Position numbers and translations under genes: made by a program
Assembly (NCBI RefSeq): GCF_010729895.1
Contig: NZ_AP022612.1
Coordinates: 2,294,001 to 2,358,000 of the forward strand
From: Mycolicibacterium confluentis
GTDB lineage: Bacteria; Actinomycetota; Actinomycetes; Mycobacteriales; Mycobacteriaceae
DNA: 64,000 nt
Direction: 5' to 3'
Shown here: positions 53,049-61,699 of the stretch, piece by piece
How positions within the stretch are numbered: position 1 is the stretch's first letter
Layout: each line of letters opens with the position of its first letter
The notes under the pieces: generated by a model
The model's input: the letters and a program-made list of their open reading frames with translations, nothing else
The model's database searches: none
What the model was told of the DNA's origin: nothing

Positions 53049-53062
53049 TGAAACGTGTTCTA
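53049..53062 (-). promoter_or_regulatory. KstR-type operator upstream of the flavin oxidoreductase
   Basis: TGAAACGTGTTCTA fits TNNAACNNGTTNNA at every fixed position. It shares the core AACGTGTTCT with the cyp125 box 2.9 kb away. Confidence 0.75.
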
Positions 53063-53177
53063 GTTTATCGCAGGTGTCCACGGATGGTCATCAGGTGCCC
53101 ACCGACAGCCCATCTCGTAAGGTGACGAGCGTTGTGTGGGGGAGAACCATTCGCGGCAGGAGTGCGCCATAGCAGGG

Positions 53178-55964
53178 ATGCGTCGTCGTGCTGCCGCACT
53201 GGCCCTGGTACCGATCCTGCTGGCAGTGCTGGTCCTAGGCGCCGGCGACGTCCCCGGGTTCCTCCGGCCCGAACCCACGCCGGTCGCGGTCGAACTCGCC
53301 CAAGGCTGGACCCTCACGTCGGCCCGCGACGTCCCCGCCGACGGCGCGGTGATCTCGACGCCGGAGTACGCCGACACCGGGTGGCATCCGATCCGACGCA
53401 TGCCCAGCACGGTGCTGGCCGCTCTCGAGCACGACGGCGTCTACCCCGACCTCTACTACGGCACCAACCTGCGCGACGACGTGCCGCCCGACCTCTACCG
53501 CCAGGACTGGTGGTACCGGACGACGTTCACCCCGCCCGCCGGCCACCGCCGGTACACGCTGGAGTTCCCCGGCATCAACTACCGCGCCGAGGTCTGGCTC
53601 AACGGACACCGCGTCGTCGACAGCACCCAGATGGCGGGCATGTACGTCAGCCACGTCCTCGACGTCACGCCGTGGCTGCGACCCGACACCCCGAACACGG
53701 TGGCGGTCAAGGTGACTCCGGAGCAGTCCCTGCAGGATGTTGACGGCGTCGAACTCGCCGACAGTTGGTGGGACTGGATCAACTGGCGTGACATCGGCCA
53801 TCAGGGCTCGCCGGGGGACCCGGCCGTCGGCACCTCCTTTGTGCCCGACCGCAACGCGGGCATCTGGAAGCCGGTGTTCCTGCACGCCTCCGGCGGTGTC
53901 GACCTGGGACCGGCCACAGTGAACACCGAACTTCCGCTGCCCGCCACGGACTCCGCGCGACTCACGGTCGACGCCGAGGTCGCCAACCAGACCGGACGCA
54001 CCGTCCGGGGCGTGCTGCGGGCCACCATCTCCCGGCCCGGCAAGCCCACCGTGACGGTGGACCAGGACGTGACGCTGCCGCCGGGGGACCGGCACGACGT
54101 GCGATTCGACCCGGAGGCATTCCCGCAGTTGCGGATTCAGAATCCGGACCTCTGGTGGCCCTACACGATGGGCGATCCGAACCTCTACGACCTGAATCTG
54201 GAGTTCATGCAGTACGGCAGGGTGCTCGACAACGGGCATCAGCGGTTCGGCATCCGCACCGTCACGCAGCACCGTGATGACAGCACCGACTTCCCGCAAC
54301 TGGGCCGGGGCGGCAACTTCTACCTGAAGGTCAACGGCCGGGACTTCCTGGTCCGAGGAGCCACCTACACCCCGGACCTGCTGTACCGCTACGACCCCGA
54401 ACGCGAGAAGGCGATCCTGGGATATGTCCGGGACCTCGGCCTGAACATGCTGCGGTTGGAGGGCAAGTTTCCCGGCGACCACCTGCTCGAACAGGCCGAC
54501 ACACTGGGCATCCCGTTGATGTACGGCTGGATGTGCTGCAACCAGTGGGAGAAGTGGTGGCAGTGGGACGACGAGGACCGGCGCATCGCGCAGGAGAGCA
54601 TGCGCTCCCAGGTCGAGGACTTCGGTCCGCACGCCGCGGCGTTCCTGTGGGCCAACGGCAGCGACGGACGGCCGCCACCGGAGGTGCGTGGCTGGTACCA
54701 CGACATCCTGGCCGAAAAGCATTGGCAGAACGCCACGGTCGACACCGTGTCGTCGGTCAACCGTGACGACGATGGTGAAGTGGTCTGGGACGGCATCCAG
54801 ATGGCCGGACCCTACAGTTGGCGTCCGCCGAGCTACTGGTTCGACGGCCGGTACGCCGCGACCCGGGGTGCCTCGGCCGAGCAGGGCGACAACGAGCACA
54901 TTCCGCCGTTTGCGAGCCTGGTCAAATTCATTCCGCCCGACAAGCTGTGGCCGATCAACGACACCTGGTACACCCACGCCGGATCCGACGACAACAACGT
55001 CGAACTCGACAGCATCCGCACCGCGGTGATGCGCCGCTACGGGTCGTCGCGCAGCGCCGAGGAGTTCACGCGCAAAGCCCAACTGGCGCACTACGAGTCG
55101 ACTCGTGCCCAGTTCGAGGGCTTCGCGGCCGGCGGCTGGGACAGCCACAAGATGACCATCTACTGGATGCTCAACAACCACTGGCCGTCGTTCTTCGGCC
55201 ACCTCTTCGACTACTACTTGCGGCCAGGCGGGTCCTACTTCGGCGCCAAGAAGGGACTCACCCCTCTGACGGTGGTCTTCGACTCCTACGCCACCGGCGA
55301 CCACAGCACCGCCGACATCACCGTGGTGAACCAGAGCCCCAGTGCCGCAACTGGTCTGCGCACCCGGGTGCGGGTCTACGACCTGTCCGGGGAACTCGTC
55401 GACGATCGCACATCGGATCCCGTGGACGTGGCCGCCAACGGCACCGCGCGCGCCCTGGTGCTGCCCCGGATGCCGCGGGCCTCCCAGGTCTTCTTCGTCA
55501 GGGCACAACTTCTCGGCGCCGACGACGCCGTCGTGACGGAGAACGTGTACTGGCAGTCCCAGCAGCGTGACGACGTCGGCGACCCGCGCAATGACACGGC
55601 GTTCTCGCTCAAACAGTCCAGTTGGGCGGATATGACGCCGCTGAACACCATGGCCAGGACGCCACTGGCGATCAGGGCCGAGCGCACGGATCCCGACGGC
55701 GCACGGATCGACATCCGCCTGTCGAACCGGACCGACGGCATCGCCTTCTTCGAACGCGCCGAGGTGCTCTCCGCCCGCGACGGTGACGAGATCCTGCCCG
55801 TGACCTACTCCGACAACTATGTGACGGTGTTCCCGGGCGAGGCTGTGACCGTGCGGGCCGAGGTTCCGGCGGGCGCCCCGGCGCCGAAGTGGGTGCGGGT
55901 CTCGGGCGTCAACACCGCGCCGGCCGTGGTCGAGATCGTCGACAAGCCCAGCGGCGCACGCTGA
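53178..55964 (+). CDS. Membrane-anchored GH2 glycosidase, exo-beta-D-glucosaminidase (CsxA)-like
   Basis: 928 aa from ATG 53178; a GTG at 53136 would add 14 residues. N-terminal TM ~6-26, then a GH2 sugar-binding domain (YRQDWWYRTTFTPP; FPGINYRAEVWLNGHRV), an Ig-like domain and a barrel. Acid/base candidate is the Asp of FLWANGSDGRPP, as in CsxA where GSD replaces NE; the nucleophile is probably the Glu of RGASAEQGDN, which aligns with the CsxA SET motif. It would remove terminal glucosamine residues outside the cell. Confidence 0.82.
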   Translation: MRRRAAALALVPILLAVLVLGAGDVPGFLRPEPTPVAVELAQGWTLTSARDVPADGAVISTPEYADTGWHPIRRMPSTVLAALEHDGVYPDLYYGTNLRDDVPPDLYRQDWWYRTTFTPPAGHRRYTLEFPGINYRAEVWLNGHRVVDSTQMAGMYVSHVLDVTPWLRPDTPNTVAVKVTPEQSLQDVDGVELADSWWDWINWRDIGHQGSPGDPAVGTSFVPDRNAGIWKPVFLHASGGVDLGPATVNTELPLPATDSARLTVDAEVANQTGRTVRGVLRATISRPGKPTVTVDQDVTLPPGDRHDVRFDPEAFPQLRIQNPDLWWPYTMGDPNLYDLNLEFMQYGRVLDNGHQRFGIRTVTQHRDDSTDFPQLGRGGNFYLKVNGRDFLVRGATYTPDLLYRYDPEREKAILGYVRDLGLNMLRLEGKFPGDHLLEQADTLGIPLMYGWMCCNQWEKWWQWDDEDRRIAQESMRSQVEDFGPHAAAFLWANGSDGRPPPEVRGWYHDILAEKHWQNATVDTVSSVNRDDDGEVVWDGIQMAGPYSWRPPSYWFDGRYAATRGASAEQGDNEHIPPFASLVKFIPPDKLWPINDTWYTHAGSDDNNVELDSIRTAVMRRYGSSRSAEEFTRKAQLAHYESTRAQFEGFAAGGWDSHKMTIYWMLNNHWPSFFGHLFDYYLRPGGSYFGAKKGLTPLTVVFDSYATGDHSTADITVVNQSPSAATGLRTRVRVYDLSGELVDDRTSDPVDVAANGTARALVLPRMPRASQVFFVRAQLLGADDAVVTENVYWQSQQRDDVGDPRNDTAFSLKQSSWADMTPLNTMARTPLAIRAERTDPDGARIDIRLSNRTDGIAFFERAEVLSARDGDEILPVTYSDNYVTVFPGEAVTVRAEVPAGAPAPKWVRVSGVNTAPAVVEIVDKPSGAR

Positions 55965-55965
55965 C

Positions 55966-57108
55966 TCACCGCAGCGTCGCGAAGAACTTCCGGACGTCCT
56001 CGACGAACAGGTCGGGCTGTTCGAACGCCGCGAAGTGGCCGCCCCGCGGCATCGTGGTCCAGTGTGCGATGCGGTAGGACTCCTCGCACCAGGACCGCGG
56101 TGCGCGCAGGATCTCCTTGGGGAACTCCGCGATGCCGGTGGGGATCTCCACCCGATCGCCGGTGCCGAAACTGCGGAAACTCTCCCAGTACAGGCGCGCC
56201 GACGAGGTTGCCGTCGCGGTCAGCCAGTACACCATCACGTTGTCGAGCAGTTCGTCACGGGTCAGGACATTCTCCGGATGGCCCGCGCAGTCGGTCCAGG
56301 CCCAGAACTTCTCGACGATCCATGCCAACTGGCCCACCGGTGAGTCGGTCAGGCCGTAGCCGAGGGTCTGCGGCCGAGTGGACTGCTGCGTGGAGTATCC
56401 GGTGCCCCATCTGCGGTGTTCCGCGGCGGCGGCAAGGGCGGCCTGTTCCTCGGCGGTGAAGTCGCCGGAGTGGTCCTTCGGCGGCCTGGCGATGGGCATG
56501 TTGAGGTGAATCCCGATGCAGCCACCCTGGTTTCGGCCGATCTGGGTGGTCACGGCCGCGCCCCAGTCGCCGCCCTGGGCGCCGTAGCGACGGTAGCCCA
56601 GACGCTGCATCAAGGTCTCCCAGGCCACGGCGATGCGATCGACGTTCCACCCGGTGCGCGTCGGCCTGCCGGAGAACCCGTAGCCCGGCAGCGACGGGCA
56701 CACGACGTGGAAGGCGTCCTGGGCCCGGCCACCGAATGCGGTCGGGTTGGTCAGCGGTTCGATGACCTTGTGGAACTCCACGATCGAACCGGGCCAGCCA
56801 TGCGTGAGCAGCAGGGGCAGCGCATCCTCGTGCGGTGAGCGCTGGTGGATGAAGTGGATGTCCAGGTCGTCGATCTCGGTGGTGAAGTGGTCGAACCTGT
56901 TCAGTGCGGATTCCCGTGACCGCCAGTCGTATTGATCAGCCCAGTAGGCGGCCAGTTCGGCGGTGTAGGACAAGGGGATGCCCTGGCTCCAGTCGTCGAC
57001 GCACTCGGCCTCGGGCCAGCGGGTCCGATGCAGCCGATCCCGCAGATCGGCCAGAGCACTGTCGGGCACGTCGATGCGGAACGGTCGCACGGCAGGCGAA
57101 GACGTCAT
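55966..57108 (-). CDS. Epoxide hydrolase, microsomal type (EHN + alpha/beta fold)
   Basis: 380 aa from ATG 57108. EHN N-terminal helical domain (RIDVPDSALADLRDRLHRTR), oxyanion HGWPGS, nucleophile Asp in QGGDWGAAV, and late His in PRGGHFAAFEQPD. It opens epoxides to diols, often for lipid epoxides. The stop is 1 bp from the convergent GH2 stop. Upstream in-frame extension runs through an antisense gene and is not used. Confidence 0.87.
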   Translation of the reverse strand: MTSSPAVRPFRIDVPDSALADLRDRLHRTRWPEAECVDDWSQGIPLSYTAELAAYWADQYDWRSRESALNRFDHFTTEIDDLDIHFIHQRSPHEDALPLLLTHGWPGSIVEFHKVIEPLTNPTAFGGRAQDAFHVVCPSLPGYGFSGRPTRTGWNVDRIAVAWETLMQRLGYRRYGAQGGDWGAAVTTQIGRNQGGCIGIHLNMPIARPPKDHSGDFTAEEQAALAAAAEHRRWGTGYSTQQSTRPQTLGYGLTDSPVGQLAWIVEKFWAWTDCAGHPENVLTRDELLDNVMVYWLTATATSSARLYWESFRSFGTGDRVEIPTGIAEFPKEILRAPRSWCEESYRIAHWTTMPRGGHFAAFEQPDLFVEDVRKFFATLR

Positions 57109-57174
57109 CTGCGGTCCCTCCTGGGCTGTGTCGTCCCTGTCACAGTAGGGGTGTGGCTGAACTAGAGTGACGCC

Positions 57175-57834
57175 ATGCCCGATCACGACATCTCCGCGGC
57201 GCGTCGCGAGATCACCAACGCCCTGCTCACGGCCCTGGATCGCCGCCATGAGGTGCTCGACGCGATCGTCGAGGCCGAGAACACCCAGGCCGCGGTCGAC
57301 GCCGTGGCCGCCCTGCTGGAGACATCGCATCAGTCCGCGGAGGCGGTCATCGGGCTGTCCTTCGACCGGCTCACCAAGAGTTCGCGCCGCAAGATCGCCG
57401 CCCAACTCGAGGACCTGAACAGCCAGCTGTCGTTCACCGTCGGTGAGCGTCCCGCGGCCAGCGGGGAGACGCTGACACTTCGCCCGTTCGACGAGAGCGA
57501 TCGGGACATCTTCGAGGCCCGGACTGCGGACATGCACACCGCAGGTGACGGTTCCGGTGCTCCCGCCGGCGGCCTCGACGACGAGATCAGCGCGGCGCTG
57601 GGCCGGGTGTCGAGCGAGGACGCGGCCTGGTTCGTGGCTCTCGAGGGGCCGGCCAAGGTCGGCATGGTCTTCGGTGAACTCCTGGACGGCGAGGTCAACG
57701 TCCGCATCTGGATCCACCCCGAGCACCGCAAGAAGGGCTTGGGCACCGCCGCGCTGCGCAAGTGCCGGTCGGAGATGGCGGCCTACTTCCCGGCCGTGCC
57801 GATGGTGGTGCGTGCTCCGGGCGCGACGCCGTAG
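57175..57834 (+). CDS. GNAT acetyltransferase with GyrA-like N-terminal coiled coil
   Basis: 219 aa. Residues ~8-82 (ITNALLTALDRRHEVLDAIV...AVIGLSFDRLT...RKIAAQLEDL) resemble the helical C-gate region of GyrA/ParC: the L..ALD..HEV..AI.......A...L......AEA...L...RLT......KI pattern is kept. Residues ~95-215 are a GNAT domain (LTLRPFDESDRDIF; acetyl-CoA loop HPEHRKKGLGTAA). The enzyme may dock on gyrase or simply borrow a dimerisation coil. No GyrA active-site parts are present. Confidence 0.72.
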   Translation: MPDHDISAARREITNALLTALDRRHEVLDAIVEAENTQAAVDAVAALLETSHQSAEAVIGLSFDRLTKSSRRKIAAQLEDLNSQLSFTVGERPAASGETLTLRPFDESDRDIFEARTADMHTAGDGSGAPAGGLDDEISAALGRVSSEDAAWFVALEGPAKVGMVFGELLDGEVNVRIWIHPEHRKKGLGTAALRKCRSEMAAYFPAVPMVVRAPGATP

Positions 57835-57868
57835 CCGGCCCACGGACTCCACGCCGTAGCCTCAAGGC

Positions 57869-59134
57869 GTGAGCACACGCGCGGGCATCGTCGTCACCGG
57901 CACCGAGGTCCTGACCGGACGGGTCACCGATCTCAACGGTCCCTGGCTGGCGGATCGACTGCTGGAACTCGGCGTTGAACTGGCCCACATCACCATCTGC
58001 GGTGACCGGCCCGCCGACATCGCGTCGGCGTTGAAGTTCCACGCCGACGAGGGCGTGGACCTGATCCTGACCAGCGGTGGGCTCGGACCGACTGCCGACG
58101 ACATGACGGTCGCGGTCGTCGCCGAGTTCTGCGGCCGCGAGCTCGTGCTCGATGCGGACCTCGAGGCGCGGATCGCCGCGATCCTCAAGCGGATGATGCG
58201 TCGTTTCCCCGATGCGGACTTCGACGCCGTCATGGCGGCCAACCGCAAGCAGGCGATGATCCCACTCGGCGCCGAGGTGCTCAACCCGGTGGGCACCGCG
58301 CCCGGGGTGGTCGTCGAGGGCACCCCGACGGTGGTCGTGCTGCCCGGCCCGCCGCGCGAACTGCAGCCGATGTGGTCGACCGCGTTGGACACCGAGGGGG
58401 TGCGGCGTGCGATCGCCGGCCGAACCGAGTACCGCCAGGAGACCGTGCGCATGTACGGCCTGCCGGAATCGGGGTTGGCCGAGACGCTTCGGCTGGCGGA
58501 GAAGAAGATCGACGGCTTCGATCGGTTGGAGATCACGACGTGCCTGCGTCGCGGCGAGCTTGAGATCGTCACGCGCTACGAACCGGCCGACGCCGAGACC
58601 TATCGCGAAGTCGTGGCTCTGCTGAACGAGCAGCACGGCACCGACGTGTACTCCACCGACGGTTCCACGGTCGACGATCAGGTCGCCGGACTGCTGGCCG
58701 GGCGCACCATCGCCACCGCCGAGTCCTGCACCGCCGGTCTGGTCGCGGCCAGGCTCACGGACCGTCCGGGATCCTCGGCCTACGTCATGGGCGGGGCGGT
58801 CGTCTACTCCAATGAAGCCAAATCCGAACTGCTGGGCGTGGATCCGGCGCTGATCGCCGCGCACGGCGCCGTGTCCGAACCGGTGGCCGAGGCGATGGCA
58901 GCGGGTGCGCTGCGGCGGTTCGGGGTGGACACCGCGGTGGCGATCACCGGGATCGCCGGCCCCGGTGGCGGTTCAGCCGAGAAGCCGGTCGGCACAGTGT
59001 GTTTCACTGTCGCGCGCGCCGACGGCGCGACGCTGACCCGCACGGTCCTGCTGCCGGGTGAGCGCGCCGACATCCGGGAACGGTCCACGACCGTGGCGAT
59101 GCACCTGCTGCGCAAGCTCCTGCAGACGCCCTAA
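57869..59134 (+). CDS. cinA: CinA (NMN amidohydrolase/ADP-ribose pyrophosphatase family)
   Basis: 421 aa from GTG. N-terminal MoCF/COG1058 domain ([45 protein letters not shown]), C-terminal nicotinamide-nucleotide deamidase domain ([39 protein letters not shown]). It recycles NMN and may hydrolyse ADP-ribose. Its place fits Rv1901 in the collinear region. The stop overlaps the convergent Ddn-like gene by 4 nt. Confidence 0.93.
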   Translation: MSTRAGIVVTGTEVLTGRVTDLNGPWLADRLLELGVELAHITICGDRPADIASALKFHADEGVDLILTSGGLGPTADDMTVAVVAEFCGRELVLDADLEARIAAILKRMMRRFPDADFDAVMAANRKQAMIPLGAEVLNPVGTAPGVVVEGTPTVVVLPGPPRELQPMWSTALDTEGVRRAIAGRTEYRQETVRMYGLPESGLAETLRLAEKKIDGFDRLEITTCLRRGELEIVTRYEPADAETYREVVALLNEQHGTDVYSTDGSTVDDQVAGLLAGRTIATAESCTAGLVAARLTDRPGSSAYVMGGAVVYSNEAKSELLGVDPALIAAHGAVSEPVAEAMAAGALRRFGVDTAVAITGIAGPGGGSAEKPVGTVCFTVARADGATLTRTVLLPGERADIRERSTTVAMHLLRKLLQTP

Positions 59135-59541
59135 GCGACGTCGGCGACGAGGACGCCGACCCGTTTCAGCTGCATCCGCGCGATCCGCGGCAGGCCTGCA
59201 CCGTCCGAACCGGCGGGCACGATCCTCGGGTTGACGAGGTGCAGGTCCTCCTTGCGCAGGTGCAGGTCGGCCTCGCCCGCGGCCAGCACGTTCTTGACCC
59301 AGTTGGTCTTGCCGTGGATCAGCGCGATCGCCACGGTGTCACCCTTGCGGTACGGCGTCACGGGCGTCTCGTGGACCGTGCCGGAACTGCGGCCGCGATG
59401 ACGAATCACGGCTACGCCCGGCATCAGGCCCGACAGTCGACGCACCACCGGGTTGAAGTACTTGATCTGCAGGCTCTCGGCCCACGGCGGCACGATCATC
59501 GGCACGTCGGACGTGTGGTTGGGATGGTCTTTCGCTTTCAT
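59131..59541 (-). CDS. F420-type nitroreductase/quinone reductase (Ddn-like)
   Basis: 136 aa. Split beta-barrel of the deazaflavin-dependent reductase family: [32 protein letters not shown], and [20 protein letters not shown], which lines the F420 site. It would reduce quinones or nitro compounds with F420H2. The ATG at 59541 is the fifth in a series of ATGs spaced 14 nt apart, each earlier one opening a 5-codon ORF. Last gene of an AraC-led unit. Confidence 0.85.
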   Translation of the reverse strand: MKAKDHPNHTSDVPMIVPPWAESLQIKYFNPVVRRLSGLMPGVAVIRHRGRSSGTVHETPVTPYRKGDTVAIALIHGKTNWVKNVLAAGEADLHLRKEDLHLVNPRIVPAGSDGAGLPRIARMQLKRVGVLVADVA

Positions 59542-59597
59542 GACACAGCTTTCATGACCTGTCCTTCATGACGTGCCTTTCATGGCGAGGCCTCCAT
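59538..59597 (-). promoter_or_regulatory. Chain of four 5-codon ORFs in front of the Ddn-like gene
   Basis: ATGs at 59597, 59583, 59569 and 59555, exactly 14 nt apart, encode MEASP, MKGTS, MKDRS and MKAVS. Each ends in a TGA that overlaps the next ATG (ATGA); the last TGA overlaps the real start at 59541. Three of the units contain a purine run (GGAGG, AAAGG, AAGGA) at ribosome-site distance to the next ATG. The array is a tandem repeat of a start region and should allow relay-type reinitiation. Confidence 0.85.
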
Positions 59598-59607
59598 GGC
59601 CACCACG

Positions 59608-60537
59608 CTACTTTTCTTCGGCGCGATCCCACAGGGCTGACATCGAACCGAGGATCTCGTGTGCGTACCCCAACCCGGCCAGGTGGCTCTCTCCGGGCAG
59701 CGTGAACAACTCCGCGTCAGGCAGTCTGGACACCACGTGCTCGCCGTGCGCGTAGGGGATGATGTGGTCTTTGTCGCCGTGCCACCACTTCACCGGCACC
59801 TTGACCTCTTCGAGGCGGAATCCCCAGTCGTGCGCGAAGTTCACGACGTCGGCGAAGGGTGCCGTCAACTGCTTGCGGCCGCCGTTGAGCAGATCGTCGA
59901 GGAACATGGCCTTGAACTCGGGCCGGGCCAGCAGCCTGCGGTCCCCCTCGGGGGACACCCGCGCGTAGATCTCCAGCGCCGGCAGCGCGACGGGCTTGAT
60001 CAGGCGAACCAGACCCGTGGCCACCAAACCCACGGGCTGGCCGACGACTTCGAGGATCGGCGCGACCACCGTGCCGAGATTCATCGCGCCGCCCTTGATG
60101 GCATCGGCACCGACCGTGGGTGCGACACCGCCGAGCACCCCGGCCGCGACGACGCGATCGGGCATCAGCGCCGCGGCGGCCAGCGTGTAAGGACCGCCGC
60201 CGGACAGTCCGACCACGGTCATCTTGTCGATGCCGAGCGTGTCGGCGATGACGCGCAGGTCATCGGCGAACGCGGCGATGTTGTCGTACTGGTGTGGCGT
60301 CGAGGAGCCGATGCCGGGGCGGTCCACACCGAGCAGGCGCAGGTGGTTCTCCTCGGCGAAGACACGGGCCTCGGTGGGGATCTGTCGACGCGCACCCGGT
60401 GTGCCGTGCAGCCAGAACACCGGTCGGCCCTGCGGGTCGCCGAACTCGGCGAAGCCGATGCGACGGTCGTCGCTGACGGCGATGGTGCCTTCGAGCTTGG
60501 GGCGCGGCAGCTTCGGGGCGCCCAGGGGATTAGCCAT
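59608..60537 (-). CDS. Alpha/beta-fold hydrolase
   Basis: 309 aa. Oxyanion HGTPGARR, nucleophile elbow GLSGGGPY, Asp in HGDKDHIIP, His in GESHLAGLG. No signal peptide. A lipid or ester hydrolase of unknown substrate. Overlaps the small membrane gene upstream by 8 nt and lies 10 nt before the micro-ORF chain. Confidence 0.82.
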   Translation of the reverse strand: MANPLGAPKLPRPKLEGTIAVSDDRRIGFAEFGDPQGRPVFWLHGTPGARRQIPTEARVFAEENHLRLLGVDRPGIGSSTPHQYDNIAAFADDLRVIADTLGIDKMTVVGLSGGGPYTLAAAALMPDRVVAAGVLGGVAPTVGADAIKGGAMNLGTVVAPILEVVGQPVGLVATGLVRLIKPVALPALEIYARVSPEGDRRLLARPEFKAMFLDDLLNGGRKQLTAPFADVVNFAHDWGFRLEEVKVPVKWWHGDKDHIIPYAHGEHVVSRLPDAELFTLPGESHLAGLGYAHEILGSMSALWDRAEEK

Positions 60538-60778
60538 GTGCTGAAGTGTCGCACGCCACAGTGGGGCCGCGGTTGCTCTGTTCCCGGTTTGTCAGCGCCT
60601 CGGTGATGAACAGGGCCGCGAGCACGTCGACGGCCGTGATGACTAGGCCCGCGAAGTACATCCACTTCAGCTCGTGGGGAGCGCCCGACCCGAAGAACAC
60701 GAGCAGGAAGATCGGCCCCACGATGCCGCAGACCAACGTCATGCCCTGGATCAGGAGATAGCGGCGGAAGGTGCGCAC
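60530..60778 (-). CDS. Small two-TM membrane protein
   Basis: 82 aa from GTG. TMs at ~8-30 (LIQGMTLVCGIVGPIFLLVFFG) and ~38-60 (MYFAGLVITAVDVLAALFI). No family recognised. It starts 3 nt after the AraC stop and overlaps the hydrolase start, so it is cotranscribed. Confidence 0.62.
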   Translation of the reverse strand: MRTFRRYLLIQGMTLVCGIVGPIFLLVFFGSGAPHELKWMYFAGLVITAVDVLAALFITEALTNREQSNRGPTVACDTSAHG

Positions 60779-60781
60779 GGC

Positions 60782-61615
60782 TCAGACCTCCACGCTCTTG
60801 ACGCGGCGTCGGTACGCCGATGGGGTTTCCCCGCTGAACTGCGCGAATGCCCGAGTGAACGAGCTGAGGCTGTCGAAGCCGACCGAACTGGACACGTCCT
60901 GGACGCTGGTGTCGGGTGAGGCCAGCAGGGCCATGGCGCGCAGCATCCGAGCGTGCAGCAGATAGGTCCGCCAGGAGATTCCGAGGCAGTCCTGGAACAA
61001 CCGGCGCAGCGTGCGCTCCGACACCGCGACGGCGCGACTGACGTCCAGCGCCGTGACCGACGACAGATGCTCCTTCGTGAATTCCATCGCGGCCGCGACG
61101 ATCGGGTTCTCCGAGGTCGGCAGGCTCAGCGGCGCCTCGTGGTCGAGCGCGTCGGACACCAGGTTGGCCAGCGTCCGGAAGAAGCCGTCGGACTGTTCGT
61201 CGCCGCACTCGCGTTCGATGGGCCATCGCAGCGCGTAGATCATCATCTCGCGGATCAGCGGGGAGACCGCCAGGATCCGGGCCCGGTCGCCCGCGTTGGG
61301 CACGAGTTCGGGATCGAACATCACCGCGATGGTCTTGACGTCGGAGTTCATGGTCGCCGAATGCTCCAACCCGACCGGCAGCCACGCGGCCTGCTGGGGC
61401 GGCAGCAGATAGTGACCGGCGGGCGTCTGGACCTCGACGACGCCACCGATGGCGTATTCGATCTGGTGCACATCGTGCGAATGCCAGCCGGTCAGGAGCT
61501 TGTCGCCCTCGTACAGATAGCTGCCGGCCAATGCGCGCCCACCGCGTCGCAGATCGATGTGGGGCACGTTGGCCGAAACTGCACGGTGTCTGTCCGATAG
61601 CGCAGAGACGGTCAT
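60782..61615 (-). CDS. AraC-family regulator with cupin-like N-terminus
   Basis: 277 aa. N-terminal cupin-like sensing half (HSHDVHQIEYAIGGVVEVQT, GHYLLPPQQAAWLPVG) and C-terminal double HTH (ALDVSRAVAVSERTLRRLFQ; VQDVSSSVGFDSLSSFTRAF, ending GETPSAYRRR). It leads the operon with the small membrane protein, hydrolase and Ddn-like gene, and faces the amidohydrolase. A tandem 13-bp repeat in the divergent gap is a candidate site. Confidence 0.85.
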   Translation of the reverse strand: MTVSALSDRHRAVSANVPHIDLRRGGRALAGSYLYEGDKLLTGWHSHDVHQIEYAIGGVVEVQTPAGHYLLPPQQAAWLPVGLEHSATMNSDVKTIAVMFDPELVPNAGDRARILAVSPLIREMMIYALRWPIERECGDEQSDGFFRTLANLVSDALDHEAPLSLPTSENPIVAAAMEFTKEHLSSVTALDVSRAVAVSERTLRRLFQDCLGISWRTYLLHARMLRAMALLASPDTSVQDVSSSVGFDSLSSFTRAFAQFSGETPSAYRRRVKSVEV

Positions 61616-61645
61616 AGTGATGGAGGGTACAAGTGATAGGACGGG

Positions 61646-61671
61646 TGAGCCAGCCCACTGAGCCAGCCCAC
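61646..61671. promoter_or_regulatory. Tandem direct repeat in the AraC/amidohydrolase divergent gap
   Basis: Two perfect, adjacent copies of TGAGCCAGCCCAC. AraC-type proteins often bind direct repeats, so this is a candidate operator for both directions. The gap 61616-61699 holds nothing else but the AGGAG ribosome site. Confidence 0.5.
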
Positions 61672-61699
61672 GTATTCACCGCACACGCGTAGGAGATTG

